DNA of 64,000 bases from Erodium maritimum (lineage: Eukaryota > Streptophyta > Magnoliopsida > Geraniales > Geraniaceae): contig OY997590.1 in the NCBI GenBank assembly GCA_963921825.1, positions 50,113,039 to 50,177,038 on the forward strand, read 5' to 3'. A model generated the notes under the pieces. The model ran no database searches. It saw nothing but the letters and a program-made list of their open reading frames with translations, and was not told where the DNA came from. Positions 1-10,600 of this stretch are shown piece by piece (position 1 is the first letter of the stretch; the number at the start of each line of letters is the position of its first letter). The position numbers and the translations under genes were made by a program.

Positions 1-1191
1 ACCGCCGTGCTCCGCCGCTCCCGCAGCCGCCGCCCACCACTGTCCCCTACGGTGAGACCCTACCGCTGTGAGGTTGGCCGGCCGGACTCGAAACCCGTGC
101 TTCTCCTTCCCTTTGTTTTCTTCTGTCCAAGGCTTGTTGTGGATCTGGGTTGTTAAAACCGTTTGTTTTGGATCTTGATCTGGACTCGAATCTTCGAGAT
201 GTAAAAGGGAAAATGAAAGGAAGGTTGTTTTGAAAAAGTTAGGTTTTTTTTTTAGTTCTGTCTGGTGGTGTTGGATCGAAATAGAAGCAAACCAAAACAA
301 AAGAATTTAATCTATCAGAGTTTAAAAGAAAATGGGTTTAAAAAACGAGTATCAGCTTTGGAAATAAAATGGTTTTAATCATAAAGGAAAACGAAACCAG
401 AGTCGAGCAAAAAGATTTTTTTGAGATTATTGGATCGAAACTGGATTGAGTTTGGGAACCTGAACGCTTAAACTAGACGTTAAACGGACTTAGAACGAGA
501 TAAAAGTGGAACGGTAAATCGGTTACCTCGGGAATCGTGCCACGAAACCCGTGCCTCGATATTTATGCATGGAGACTGTCCCTTGGGAACGTGCACCGGT
601 TTCGGTGCGCGGGTGCTCGAACCCGATTCGTCGTAACCCCGCGTTTAGCCCGCTCGAGTTTAATAGACAACTGTCGGATTTAAACTGGACTGATCGTAAC
701 CTTTAATTTAACGGCGGAACCGTTATTAATTTGTGGCTTCGTGTTAAATTTAGAGTCCGGCTTCGATCGAAAAGAAGACCAGAGGTAGCGAACCAGGACG
801 TCAGCAGCTAGGAGACGTAGCGGCTGTTCTTCAGTTGAGGTAGGGAAAAGTAGCCGGATCTCGGCCCTGACTAGGGAAAGTTAACAGTAGAATTGCATGT
901 GACACTGGGGTGTCGTGGGTTAAGTAGGTTTATCGATTATTAGAAAGGCATGATACGGGAACGTAGTGGTTATTGGAAATGCATGTGACACTTAGTAGTG
1001 TCGTAGGAGCAGAGAACTTAGCGTTATTAAAATTACTGGAGGCATATGACCATGCCCGGAGGTTGATTGCGAACTTATCGAGATTAGGAGTACTGGAGGC
1101 ATATGACCATGCCCGGAGGTTGTTTGTGAAACTATTGATATTAGAACTGTTGGAGGCATTGGTTATGCCGGAGGTTGATTGTGTAATTTGT

Positions 1192-1770
1192 GTCTTGGGT
1201 GGCCATGAGAGCCCGTACCTGACTGTTGTGTCTTGGGTGGCCATGAGAGCCCGTGTTATTACTGTCGTGTCTTGGGTGGCCATGAGAGCCCGTGTTATTA
1301 TTGTTGAGTCTTGGGTGGCCATGAGAGCCCGTGTTATTATTGTTGGTGTCTTGGGAGGCCATGAGAGCCCGTACTTGTTGTTGATGGTGTGGGTGGCCAT
1401 GAGTGCCTGTTGGATTGTTGAACCCGCGTTACTTTATTGGTTGTGTTTTGGGTGGCCATGAGTGCCTTTGGGGTTGTTGAACCCGTGTCTTTACCGTTGG
1501 TGTGTCTTGGGAGGCCGTGAGTGCCTGTGGGGTTGTTGAACCCGTGTCTTTACCGTTGGTGTGTTTTGGGTGGTCGTGAGTGCCCGTGGGGTTGTTGAGC
1601 CCGTGAGTTACTGTTGGTGTTTTGGGTGTCCGTGAGTGCCCGTGGGGTTGTTGAGCCCGTGAGTTTTGTCGGTGTGTCTTGGGTGGCCGTGAGTGCCCGT
1701 GGGATTGTAGAGTCCGTGTTTTACTGTTGGTGTCTTGGGTGGCCATGAGTGCCTGTGGAGTGTTGAACCT
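1192..1770 (+). repeat. Tandem array of ~40-45 bp units in gypsy LTR
   Basis: About 13 diverged units built on the phrase TCTTGGGTGGCCATGAG followed by AGCCCGTG or TGCCTGTGGGGTTGTTGAACCCGTG. The same array occurs in both LTRs of gypsy D (27590-28260 and 44757-45360), so it belongs to this LTR family. Open frames of 100-160 codons across it on both strands are by-products of a repeat whose period is near a multiple of three. Confidence 0.85.
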
Positions 1771-1840
1771 GTGTTGTTGCTGTTTGTGGAACTTGCTTGT
1801 GATTGTGATTGTGGTTACCTGGTGGCGGAGGTTGTGTGGT

Positions 1841-2240
1841 GTTGCTAGCCTCCCGACTAGGATCGGGAGAAGCGGAGAGGTTGTGGGATAGCCCCCCGAC
1901 TGGGATCAGGGGAAGGATTGCGAGGTTGGTGGTGTAGCTAGCCTCCCGACTGGGATCGGGGGAAGCGGAGAGGTTGTGGGCTAGCTCCCCGACTGGGATC
2001 GGGGGAAGGATTGCGAGGTTGGTGGTGTAGCTAGCCTCCCGACTGGGATCGGGAGAAGCGGAGAGGTTGTGGGCTAGCTTCCCGACTGGGATCGGGAGAA
2101 GTTTCGTGGTACGTGCGAGTGTGGCTAACCACCCGACTGAGATCGGGAGAAGAGGAGAGGTTGTGGGTTAGCCTTCCGACTGGGATCGGGAGAAGTAGCG
2201 CAACAGGTCGACCGCCTGACCTGACTGGGATCGGTAAGGG
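1841..2240 (+). repeat. Tandem array with CCCGACTGGGATCGGG core
   Basis: Alternating units of roughly 40-47 bp, each with TCCCGACTGGGATCGGG and a GAGAGGTTGTGGG spacer, about nine copies. The core is an inverted repeat (CCCGA / TCGGG around CTGGGA). Gypsy D carries a different array at the same place (28309-28468), so this middle part of the LTR turns over fast. Confidence 0.8.
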
Positions 2241-2505
2241 CGAGAGACAGAGATGGTTACTGAGCAGCTGGTATGTGATCCTTCGTGATCTTGTTTGTTG
2301 TGCGATCCTTTGTGATCTTGGGTGTTGCGTGGTTGTCTGTCGTGTCCTTGGAGGAGGTCGTCGATTGTTCTGTCGGGTCTACTTTACGTGTCCGAGTGTT
2401 GAGTCAGTTGAGGAAAGTATTGGTCGTGTGTGTGTCTTTTGAGTCGTTGTTGGTGTCACCGGCTTTGTCTGCTAAGTATGCCGTAGTCAGTCTGTTATCC
2501 GTGGT

Positions 2506-2543
2506 GGTGAGCGAACGCTCACCCCTAGCTGCTTTTCCTACAG
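2506..2543 (+). other. Conserved LTR hairpin followed by splice-acceptor-like CAG
   Basis: GGTGAGCG-AA-CGCTCACC (2506-2523) is a perfect inverted repeat. In RNA it would be a 7-bp stem closing a GAAC loop. It is followed by CCTAGCTGCTTTTCCTACAG, which looks like a plant 3' splice site ending at 2543. The same arrangement recurs in every gypsy LTR in the window with changed loops. Role is inferred, not shown. Confidence 0.6.
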
Positions 2544-2794
2544 GTACCGGTCGCAGGTTGGACTAGGTGAGCTTCTGAAGCTTGAAGAGCTAGGAGCGGG
2601 ATTCCGGGTTTATTTTGAGTCTAGCGACGGATACCATACTTTTGTCCACTTGTTGGGACGTATTTTAAGTTGTAAATATTATTTTATTGAACAAATGGTG
2701 TTTTTAAAGTGGTTTAATGAAAAGGGTTTCAAAATGTTTTATTATTTAAAATGTTCGCGTCCCGAGTTCGGTTTACTGAAATTGGGGCGTGACA

Positions 2795-4003
2795 GAAATG
2801 ACGTCATTACTAAATAAACCAGAGAAACCCCACCAATTCAGCACCTCAGTCCATACTAACCAGGCCCTAGTACAAGATAGGAGAAGATGATTCACTTCCT
2901 CAAAATCAAAATTACACATGGGACAAAGAGTTTCATTGAAATTGAGCTCCAAACCCCTGCTCTCCAAAAATAATTTGGTGGGGATAGCATTGTGGCAAGC
3001 AAGCTAAGCAAGAGCAGATTTTTTTTTTTTTGGGGGGGGGGGGAGGAAATTAGACCAAAGTTGTCTAGCCCAAGGCTTCTCCTGACTATCATTTTCTTCC
3101 AAGTAGGAGTACATTTTTCTGACTTTAAAGCCTGCACTGTGAATCTTCCAAACTACCTTGTCTTGATCATTATCTTGTAGAGTAAACAGGTTAAGAAGAT
3201 CAGATATAATGTTGAATTGTCCAACTCCCACCCCCTTAACTCTCTTCTGAAATGCAGCAACCAATCCCCATTATTCCAAAAGAATGCCACCTTATGCTTT
3301 TTATGTATACTCAAATGAAATAACCTCTGAAACCTGCTCTGGATAGGAACATCCAATATCAAAACATCACCCCAAAAATTGACTCTCACACCAGTCACAA
3401 CAAACCATTCCAATCCTGAAAAGCCCACAGCACTGCTAAACTTTTGATCTGATAATAGAGCCTGGATATGCCCCAATTTTTTTTGATTCCCTGCTATAAT
3501 GATATTTGATAAATTCCAATCTTGAGGACTCCATCCATATTTTGCACACAGAAATCTCTTTTATAAAGAGTCTGTATCTATTGCAAATCTCCACCACCAC
3601 TTGGCCAAAAGGGCAGAATTCATGATATATAAACTTTTAATCCCCAAGCCACCTTTTTCCTTAGGTAAACAAATCAAATCCCACTTAACTTTATGCAATA
3701 CCCTCTTTGTAATTGAGCCATTCCAAAGAAACTTCCTCTGCCACATCTCTATCTCCTTAAGGACTTTTTTAGGGACTCTAAACAAGGACATGTAATAAAG
3801 AGGGAGGGAGGATAAATATGATTTTATCAGAGTAATTCTCCCCCCAAAATTCAGGTTCTTGGCCTGCCAAATACTTAGTTTCTTCTTAAATTTAGCAATG
3901 ATGGGAAGCCAAGTGTTATATCTTCTAGGATTTTCTCCTAATTTGAAACCCAAATAATCAAGTGGAAGGATTGAGGGTTCACAGCCTAGAATATTAGAGA
4001 CCT
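2795..4003 (-). pseudogene. LINE-A ORF2, 3' part (RT end to zf-RVT domain)
   Basis: This is the minus-strand C-terminal part of an L1-type LINE ORF2. The best frame (about 4003 to 3561) carries the post-RT region with the phrases LPLDYLGFKLG, FGGRITLIKSYLSSLPLYYMS and LLAKWWWRFA, typical of plant L1 ORF2. Downstream pieces in other frames (3476-3153, 3264-3004, 2967-2773) continue to a zf-RVT-type zinc motif with CPMC...HLLLSC around 2870-2920. It is frameshifted several times, for example at the T13-G12 tract at 3019-3043. It joins across the insertion 4004-16021 to the RT domain at 16022-16835. The 3' end of the LINE is cut off by the gypsy LTR ending at 2794. Confidence 0.9.
3019..3043 (+). 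repeat. Homopolymer tract T13-G12
   Basis: Thirteen T followed by twelve G inside the LINE-A remnant. It breaks the coding frame. Such runs are prone to slippage and to assembly error. Confidence 0.9.
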
Positions 4004-4732
4004 TGTAAGAACCACTGCCGGTCAACGCCGGTCAAATCGGCGGAAAAACGGAAAAATTTAAAATTTTGGACACCCACTTAAATGAACCTAAAATTGACCC
4101 TGAGGGTCATATCGGACTTATGTTGACCCCGATATCGACCAAACTGAGTTCTGGGTGACTCAGGGCAACTTTTTGACCAATTCAGGAAAAGTTGACTTTT
4201 AGCCGAAAAAGTCAACCGAGCAACATTTTGGTCCGTTCGAGGCCCGATTTGGATGCAAAAAGCTTATCCGTCGTTACAACGGTCTTAGTTGGGCCATTTA
4301 CTTATAGCACGCGAAATTTCATAAAATCTTGGAAAATGGGCCCGTAGGGGCCCTAGACGACCGAATTTCGCGAATCTGACTGAAAAATACCTACAAAGAT
4401 ATTTTTCTAACTAGTGGGACCCACATGACACTTGGCATGAAAGTGGTGGAAGGGAGTTGGAAGGACAACATTACCCTTGGAATTAAATATCAAAAACAAA
4501 GAAGTTTGGGGGAAAATGGTCATTTTGGTGTGTGTTTGAATTTAAAAGAAAATAAAAAGGGAAGAGATGAGAGTGGTTTGGCAAAATCAGAAAAAGGGAG
4601 AGAGAAAAGGAGAGAGAAAGAATAGAGAAGAAGGAGAAGACGAAAGAAGAAGAAAAGGGTAGGTTTTTGGTGTTTATCGACGATCCGACCGTTGGATCGC
4701 CTCTTTTCTTGCATAATCGCCATCCTCTCAAC

Positions 4733-4750
4733 ATTCCCTACGGTAAGAAC
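4733..4750 (+). other. Splice-donor-like site in gypsy LTR
   Basis: TTCCCTACG|GTAAGAACC, GT at 4743-4744, lies about 740 bp into the LTR, just after a purine-rich GAGAGAGAAAGAATAG tract. The equivalent position in the other gypsy LTRs also reads YCTACGGT or CTMAAGGT followed by a donor-like sequence: 52, 8599, 13783, 26415 and 43574. Function is inferred. Confidence 0.45.
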
Positions 4751-5457
4751 CCGTCCTTTCTCTTTTCGATGTGTTTGAATTCTAGGGTTATGGTTAGAAT
4801 TGGTTTAAAGATGAATGGTTGAGGTTTGGGGTTCGTTAGGAACGTTTTGGGGCGAGAATGAGCATTTTCCGGTGTGGCCGTGTGGGGCCCACTTGGCCGG
4901 GCCTCGGGTTTTTCGTGTTTGGGTGGTCTTGGATGATCCCCGAGTCGATAATTCACACCCGGAACGAATTATGGAATTAATTTGTGAGAATTCGGAAATT
5001 TGGGTTAGAAACTTTAAACGTGGAATTAAATCGCCCGGGTATCAGAAATTTATTCCGTCGATTGCGTTGGAACACGTGAATTATTTTAGGATCATAGAAA
5101 CGAAAATGGGAATTTTCGGAGCCCCGAAAGGGTGTTTTCCGATCCCGGGCAGATTCGCCGAGCCAGGCGAATCGGGCCTTTCCGGGCCCTTTGTTGACAC
5201 TGTCGAGTAATTGAGAAGTGTGGGAGTGATCGGCATTGTCGGGGCAGTTTTTGGGCGTTAAATTCATTAAATTCGGTTTTCCCTGCATATTTAAAAAGTG
5301 TGTTATTTTGATCATGTTAGATCGTGCCACCAACCGTGGAAAGAGGAGGCTAAGCGGGTGATCGTGAGCATTGCCGGAGCGTGAGCATCGGACTTGGAAC
5401 ACTTTACGAGGTAGGGAAAAGTAGCCGGATATCGGCCTTGACTAGGGAAATTTATTA

Positions 5458-5640
5458 GTAGAAATGCATGTGACACTTGGTGGTGTCGTAGGATAAGTGA
5501 ACTCATCGAACAATAGAAATGCATATGACACTTAGTGGTGTCGTAGGATAAGTGAACGTATCAAACAATAGAAATGCATGTGGCACTTGGTGGTGCAGTA
5601 GGTTAAGTAAACTTACCGTGCGATAGGAATCACATGTGGG
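5458..5640 (+). repeat. Short direct repeats with ATGCATGTGACACTTGG
   Basis: Three to four diverged units of about 58 bp (GAAATGCATGTGACACTTGGTGGTGTCGTAGG cores). The same motif occurs in the left LTR (890-1010) and in gypsy D (27265-27410 and 44435-44575). Confidence 0.75.
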
Positions 5641-5832
5641 AACCTGGTTGTGCTCATAGGTTGAGTGAACTGATTGTGTTTGTGTGTGGCCATGTGTGCC
5701 TGTGGGGTGTTGAACCCGTTTGTTGTTGACTGACTTGCTGAGTGGTAGTTAGTCGTGATGTTAATTTTGATATTTGAGGATTATTGTGTGATATTTGGTT
5801 GTGATTGTGATTGTTCTGGTGATACCTGGATA

Positions 5833-6552
5833 AGCTGTGCCCGAGAGGTGTGTCGTACCTTCCGATGCGCGAGCGGTAAAGTGCCGAGGGCTGTGTTCCC
5901 CGTGAGGTGTGTCGTACCTTCCAACGCGCGATTGGTAAAGTGCTGAGGCTTGAGCTGTGCCCGAGAGGTGTGTCGTACCTTCCGATGTGCGAGCGGTAAA
6001 GTGCCGAGGGCTGTGTTCCCCGTGAGGTGTGTCGTACCTTCCGGCGCGCGATTGGTAAAGTGCTGAGGCTTGAGCTGTGCCCGAGAGGTGTGTCGTACCT
6101 TCCGATGCGCGACCGGTAAAGTGCCGAGGGCTGTGTTCCCCGTGAGGTATGTCGTACCTTCCGGCGCGCGATTGGTAAAGTGCTGAGGCTTGAGCTGTGC
6201 CCGAGAGGTGTGTCGTACCTTCCGATGCGCGACCGGTAAAGTGCCGAGGGCTGTGTTCCCCGTGAGATGTGTCGTACCTTCCGGCGCGCGATTGGTAAAG
6301 TGCTGAGGCTTGAGTTATGCCCGAGAGGTGTGTCGTACCTTCCGATGCGCCACCTGTAAAGTGCCGAGGGCTGTGGTCCCCGTGAGGTGTGTCGTACCTT
6401 CCGGCGCGCGATTGGTAAAGTGCTGAGGCTTGAGTTATTCCCGCGAGGTGTGTCGTACCTTCCGATGCGCGATCGGTAAAGTGCCGAGGGCTATGGTCCC
6501 CGTAAGGTGTGTCGTACGTTCCTGCGCGCGATTGGTAAAGTGCTGAGGCTTG
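5833..6552 (+). repeat. 120-bp tandem array, six units of two ~60-bp halves
   Basis: Six head-to-tail units with an exact 120-bp period start at 5833, 5953, 6073, 6193, 6313 and 6433. Each unit has two related halves that both contain GTGTGTCGTACCTTCC. One half continues GATGCGCGA and the other GGCGCGCGATTGG, so there are twelve half-repeats in total. It is found in this LTR only. Long open frames do not persist through it. Confidence 0.92.
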
Positions 6553-6855
6553 TGGTTGTCATTATTGTGTCGGGGAAAGTGCGTGGGGCAGTGCCAGGCC
6601 CAGCCGGATTGCTACCGGAAACTGTGCAGTATGTGTGTTGATCCTTTGTGATCTTGCGTGCATTGTGTGTGTTCATATTGCGTGACTTTGTTCACGATTG
6701 TGTTTGTTTGTAAAGGTCGTAAGTTCTGTGTTAAAGGGTGAGGTCTTGGGTTCGAGACTCATCAATAACCTACGGTGATGATATATCGCTTTTGTGTGAG
6801 GGTCTCACCACGGAGAGGGGTTAGGGTTGATGCGCTGCGGCGTAGTACGAACTAG

Positions 6856-7078
6856 GTTTCCCCTACGTGAATGGGTTGTTTGAGGTTTCCCTCACGTGAA
6901 CGGGTGGTTTGAGGTTTCCCTCACGTGAGCGGGTTGTTTAAGGTTTCCCTCACGTGAAAGGGTGGTTTGATGTTTCCCTCACGCGAACGGGTTGTTTGAG
7001 GTTTCCCTCACGTGAATGGGTTGTTTGAGGTTTCACTCACGTGAGTGGGTTGTTTGAGGTTTCCCCTATGTGATCGGG
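6856..7078 (+). repeat. 29-bp tandem array rich in CACGTG
   Basis: Seven full units of 29 bp (6856-7058) plus a partial one, consensus GTTTCCCTCACGTGAACGGG plus a GTTGTTTGAG-like tail. Five units contain the palindrome CACGTG, one has TACGTG and one CACGCG. CACGTG is the plant G-box core bound by bZIP and bHLH factors; a regulatory role here is inference. Confidence 0.9.
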
Positions 7079-7400
7079 TAGTTGGGGTATTGACGTTGTG
7101 AGCAATAGTGATTTACTTAGTTGAGAACATGATCCCTGTTTTGAGGTTTCCCCTACGTGATCGGGTAATTGGGGTGTTGATATGGTGAGCAATAGTGTTT
7201 TACTTAGTTGAGAACATGATCCCCGTTTTGAGGTTTCCCCTACGTGATCGGGTAATTGGGGTGTTGATATGGTGAGGAATAGTGTTTTACTTAGTTGAGA
7301 ACATAATCCCCGTTTTGAGGTTTCCCCTACGTGATCGGGTAATTGGGGTGTTGATATGGTGAGCAATAGTGTTTTTCTTAGTTGAGAATATGATCCCCAT
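7059..7400 (+). repeat. ~87-bp tandem array
   Basis: Four units (starting near 7052, 7139, 7226 and 7313), each beginning TTTTGAGGTTTCCCCTACGTG and containing GTGAGCAATAGTGTTTTACT. It starts with a unit derived from the adjacent 29-bp array, so the larger array seems to have grown out of the smaller one. Related sequence is found inside the body of gypsy D at 40330-40520. Confidence 0.85.
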
Positions 7401-7557
7401 TCGAGGTTTCCCTTACGTGAGCGAGTATTTGAGGTATTGATATCGTGAGCAGTTGTGACGGTTTGGTATCAGGTTTTGAGGTAGTTGTTTGCCCTGTTTA
7501 GATTGGTAAGTTGTTGAAGCTTTACGAGTATGCCATAATCAAACGGATATCTGTGGA

Positions 7558-7598
7558 GGTGAGCGGAACGCTCATCCCCTTTACTACTTTTCATGCAG
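7558..7598 (+). other. LTR hairpin and acceptor-like CAG, first copy
   Basis: GGTGAGCG-GAA-CGCTCATC at 7558-7576 forms an 8-bp stem with one G-U pair. It is followed by a pyrimidine-rich stretch and CAG at 7596-7598. This solo LTR has a second copy at 7903-7941, as if the tail module had been duplicated. Confidence 0.5.
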
Positions 7599-7902
7599 GC
7601 CTCTGAGGTAGGGAAGAGTAGTGAATACTGGTTTGGTTGCGGAAAGTTACAAGTAAATGTACATAGGATCGTGTGAGGGCTGTGCTTTACCTTGTCGGTG
7701 TGACTAATGGATTGGTTGTTCGGTCTACGATTTGGGGACTCCATTACGTGCACGAGTTTTGGATGGTTGGGGAAATTGGTAGTGATTTGTGTGACAGTCG
7801 GGTTTAACATGTGATTTGGGGTAGTAGTCCCCTGTGTTTTTGTTTGTTTCCGATGTTCCCGATATTTCTGCTGTATGCCGTAGTAAGTCTACTGTCCGTG
7901 GT

Positions 7903-7941
7903 GGTGAGCGAAATGCTCACCCCTTGCTGCTTTTCCTACAG
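7903..7941 (+). other. LTR hairpin and acceptor-like CAG, second copy
   Basis: GGTGAGC-GAAAT-GCTCACC at 7903-7921 keeps the 7-bp stem seen at 2506-2523 and 45871-45888 while the loop has changed. TTGCTGCTTTTCCTACAG follows and ends at 7941. Confidence 0.6.
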
Positions 7942-8014
7942 GTACCGTTCGCGAGGCGGACTAGGAGGATCTCTCGAGGCTTGAAGAGATGGGAGCGAGA
8001 GTCCGGGTTGTCGG

Positions 8015-9261
8015 TGTAAGAACCTCTCCCGGTCGAACCGGTGACTTTTAAGACAAGTTTGATTTTCTATGGGAAAAGTCAACCGATGACTCAGAAGTTC
8101 ATTCAGGGCTTTTCCGGGGCCCAAAATGCTTAGCCGTCATCACGGTTGGCTTAATTGGGCCGTTTCCACTCGTTTAAGTATAATATTGGGGAAAGTCAAC
8201 TATGGTCAAAATTGGACCTTTTATCGACTAAGACTTGATTAATTATTGTGTTGGATTTTAATTTGGAGAATTGTGGTCCCTACTTGGACACATGTCCCTA
8301 TTTCGTTGGAAGAAAGAAAAAGGAGTGGTCTTGGACCACTATACCCTCCTTAAAGCCTTTACAAGGGAAAATATCTAAAAGGCTTTTAGTCATTAACTAA
8401 CTCTAGGTCTCTTATGAAATTTGAAGACCAAAATCATCTCATTTTATGTGTGTAGCCGAAAATTGAGAAGAAAGGGAGAGAGAGGAGCTTCCATGGAGTC
8501 TTGAAGAAGAAGCAAAGGAAAAAGGAGCAACTTGGTGCCATTTCCTACCTCTTCATTCTCCATTTCATCATCATCTTCTCCATCTTACTCTCCTAAAGGT
8601 AATGGAACTAGTTACATCTCTTTTCCCTTCATCTCATTTCATGGGTTTTTGTTTGTGTTTGCTAGAAGTTGTTGGATTTGATTGAAATGAGATTAGATGA
8701 TGTTGCTAAGAAGCTTTGGTGGGTTTTTGATGGAAGACCTTGGATTTAATGGAGTTTTGATTGTTTTTGATTTGGAGAATCCTTGGAAACTTGTTTATTT
8801 GTGGATTACTACCATGGGTTGAGGAGTATTGGAGGTATTTGACTGTTTTAGGAACTTGAGATAGTTGAAAATGGAGTTTGGTAGTTGATTTTCGGAGAAA
8901 AGGAGTTGGAGGTTGAAGAAGGGCGAAACTACCCTGGAGCGCCACGGATCCGTGACGGATTCCGTGACGGGCGACGTCACGGCTCCGTGAGGGAGTCCGT
9001 GACGGCACGCGTCACGGCTCCGTGACGTCATCCGTGAGGGGTGGTGTCACGGCTCCGTGACCTTGTCCGTGGCCGACCAGTTCTGTTGCTTTTTGAGGGT
9101 TTTCCACCGTTTTCGATCTTTGTTTGGAGCTGAACTTTTGGGAAGGTTTTGGGGACTTTACTTGCTGTTAAGTGGAGTCTAATTAGAGTTTGTTTTGTGT
9201 TCAAAGACCTTGATTTCGAGCTCGAGAATCGAAGACCCTTCCGGTACCCGTGTGAAGAACG
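8015..9261 (+). repeat. Gypsy E 5' LTR, truncated
   Basis: It begins TGTAAGAACCTCTCCCGGTC. It is almost colinear with the first 1,256 bp of the 3' LTR (13189-14444), and similarity stops after GTGTGAAGAACG. The remaining 1.4 kb of LTR is missing here. The 9262-9404 stretch is A/T-rich, non-coding and not recognised; it may be an LTR segment that the 3' copy lost. A donor-like AAAGGTAATG is at 8596-8605. Confidence 0.85.
8935..9075 (+). repeat. Cluster of GTCACGG / CCGTGAC palindromes in gypsy E LTR
   Basis: At least seven CCGTGA / TCACGG half-sites lie in 140 bp, in both orientations, including CACGGATCCGTG and GACGTCACGG. It is repeated in the 3' LTR at 14125-14260. TGACG is the core of plant as-1/TGA-bZIP sites; a function here is inference. 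A like cluster lies in the body of gypsy D (40118-40235). Confidence 0.8.
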
Positions 9262-9404
9262 TCCTTGTGTTTTGATCGAACCGGTTGTGCTAAACGAGAC
9301 TTCATACTAACGATCCAAGTGGGATCCCTTTAAGACGCATGAGAACGTCCCTTCATGGAAAATCGAACCACTTGAGTTAAATTGAATTATGAGTACTTAC
9401 GTTT

Positions 9405-10600
9405 AAGTGCAACGAGCACACGACAGTTCCCGTGTTTACAGTCCGAGAAGGACCGGGAGACTCCCTGCTGTGGGGCAGAGCCAGACACCAGCCGTTGGTC
9501 TGGCAGGAACAGCAGACGCCAGGGTACGGCCTCCACAGGGCACCAGAGTTCTGAACTACACCGGTATGGTCACCGTCGAGCGTTCCTCCAGTCGCAGAGT
9601 CGACTCAGGCGACCCCTATGGTTGAGGTGGTTCGCGCGGTACCAGCAGCACTCAGCGCTCAGCAGGAGATTACAGTGCAGGCACCAGAGTTTGTGCCTAC
9701 GGCTAACGCCGTCACTATCGAGATGCCAGGTCAAATGCACAGCAACACGGCCAGGCTCTCAGGAATTTTCGTAGATTGAGTACGCCAATCAATCCCGGGG
9801 GTTCAGACACCGAGGCAGTGGTAGTATGGTGGGAGCGGATTACCCGCAACTTCATTACTTCGAGAATATCTGGTTGGTCATCTGAGATTATTTTCACGAC
9901 CGTTCAGCTTGAGAGCGAAGCATGATACTGGTGGCAGCTTGTGCAGATCAGGGTTAGAGGTGACTTTTAGCTGCTTGATAGATTGTTCCTGGAACAGTAT
10001 CTTCCCCTCGATCCGTTCGAGAGGACCAACACCAGCAGTTGTTGGATATACAGCAGAGAGGGACGACCGCTCTAAGTATGAGGCGAGGTTCTAGTTCTTG
10101 TATCGCTTCGCGCCGAGACGGTGCAAACCGAGGAGAGCCGCCACAGGCGTTCGAGATAGGACTCACCCCGACTGTCGCAAATTGAGTTATTACCTTCAGG
10201 ATGAGGATTAAGAAGCGCCTTTAGGAGACCGCTGGAGCGCGGAGGACTAGGCCGAGGCCGAGTGACTTCCCAAGGTCGTCAAGGAGCCGTAATACTAAGA
10301 GGCAGAGGACCTCAGGATTGTTTCAACCACAGACCCAGTCTGATGGGACACGATGGGTTGGGGCAGCAACATCTGTTGGACCTGCCCCGATGGCACAGTT
10401 TTGTCCTTCGTGCAAAAGCGTGGACATCTGGGCCGGAACTGCCCATGGAATGTTGTATTCACAAACCGTCCTGCAGGTCGGCCTACGAGAGCCGATAAGA
10501 GGACATGCTATCACATCAGCATATTCTTTCATCACCACCAAGAGAAGGACTTCTGATTCAGCAGGGCCGTGCATACGCAATTGCTGGGCCCCGAGCTGAG
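9405..10600 (+). pseudogene. Gypsy E gag remnant
   Basis: A broken capsid gene. The start region reads SSRVYSPRRTGRLPAVG (frame from 9407), the basic N-terminus usual for this gag type. Further on, frame-jumping translation gives TPINPGGSDTEAV, WWERITRNF and a YWWQ-like phrase (about 9780-9945), which matches the retrotransposon gag core. Around 10402-10449 a CX2CX4HX4C zinc knuckle is visible (CPSC in one frame, KRGHLGRNC in the next), so a one-base frameshift runs through the knuckle itself. No open frame exceeds about 130 codons and several are shadows. Confidence 0.75.

Larger units (their letters stand above)
1..2794 (+). mobile_element. Ty3/gypsy long terminal repeat, 5' end outside window
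   Basis: This is the 3' part (at least 2.8 kb) of a gypsy LTR. It ends in GGGGCGTGACA at 2784-2794, the same terminus as the LTRs of gypsy D and E further right. The block around 840-1000 (short direct repeats with ATGCATGTGACACT) and the tail from 2460 match the LTRs of gypsy D. Directly after the terminal CA, LINE-A coding sequence begins, so this LTR is inserted in LINE-A. Whether it is a solo LTR or the 3' LTR of a complete element cannot be told because its start lies outside the window. No gene is visible in it; open frames across it are read-through of tandem repeats. A splice-donor-like CTACGGTGAG lies at 47-56 and a hairpin plus acceptor-like site at 2506-2543. Confidence 0.85.

Noticed and set aside
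973..1461. Open frames of 156-162 codons on both strands at the left end.
   Set aside because: They run across a tandem array in an LTR and are open because of the repeat period. The same happens in the other LTR copies with shifted ends.
4425..5210. Frames of 66-131 codons in the solo LTR 4004-16021, considered as a captured gene.
   Set aside because: The same region in the LTRs of gypsy D (26200-27000, 43380-44170) has different frames. Composition is that of an LTR leader.
5833..7400. Regular repeats considered as a CRISPR array or as satellite DNA.
   Set aside because: Units are contiguous with no unique spacers, lie inside one LTR and are few in number. They are tandem duplications in a plant element.
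9382..9774. A 130-codon frame at the gag start of gypsy E.
   Set aside because: The gag phrases (SSRVYSPRR, GRLPAVG) are in the neighbouring frame. This one is arginine/serine-rich nonsense.
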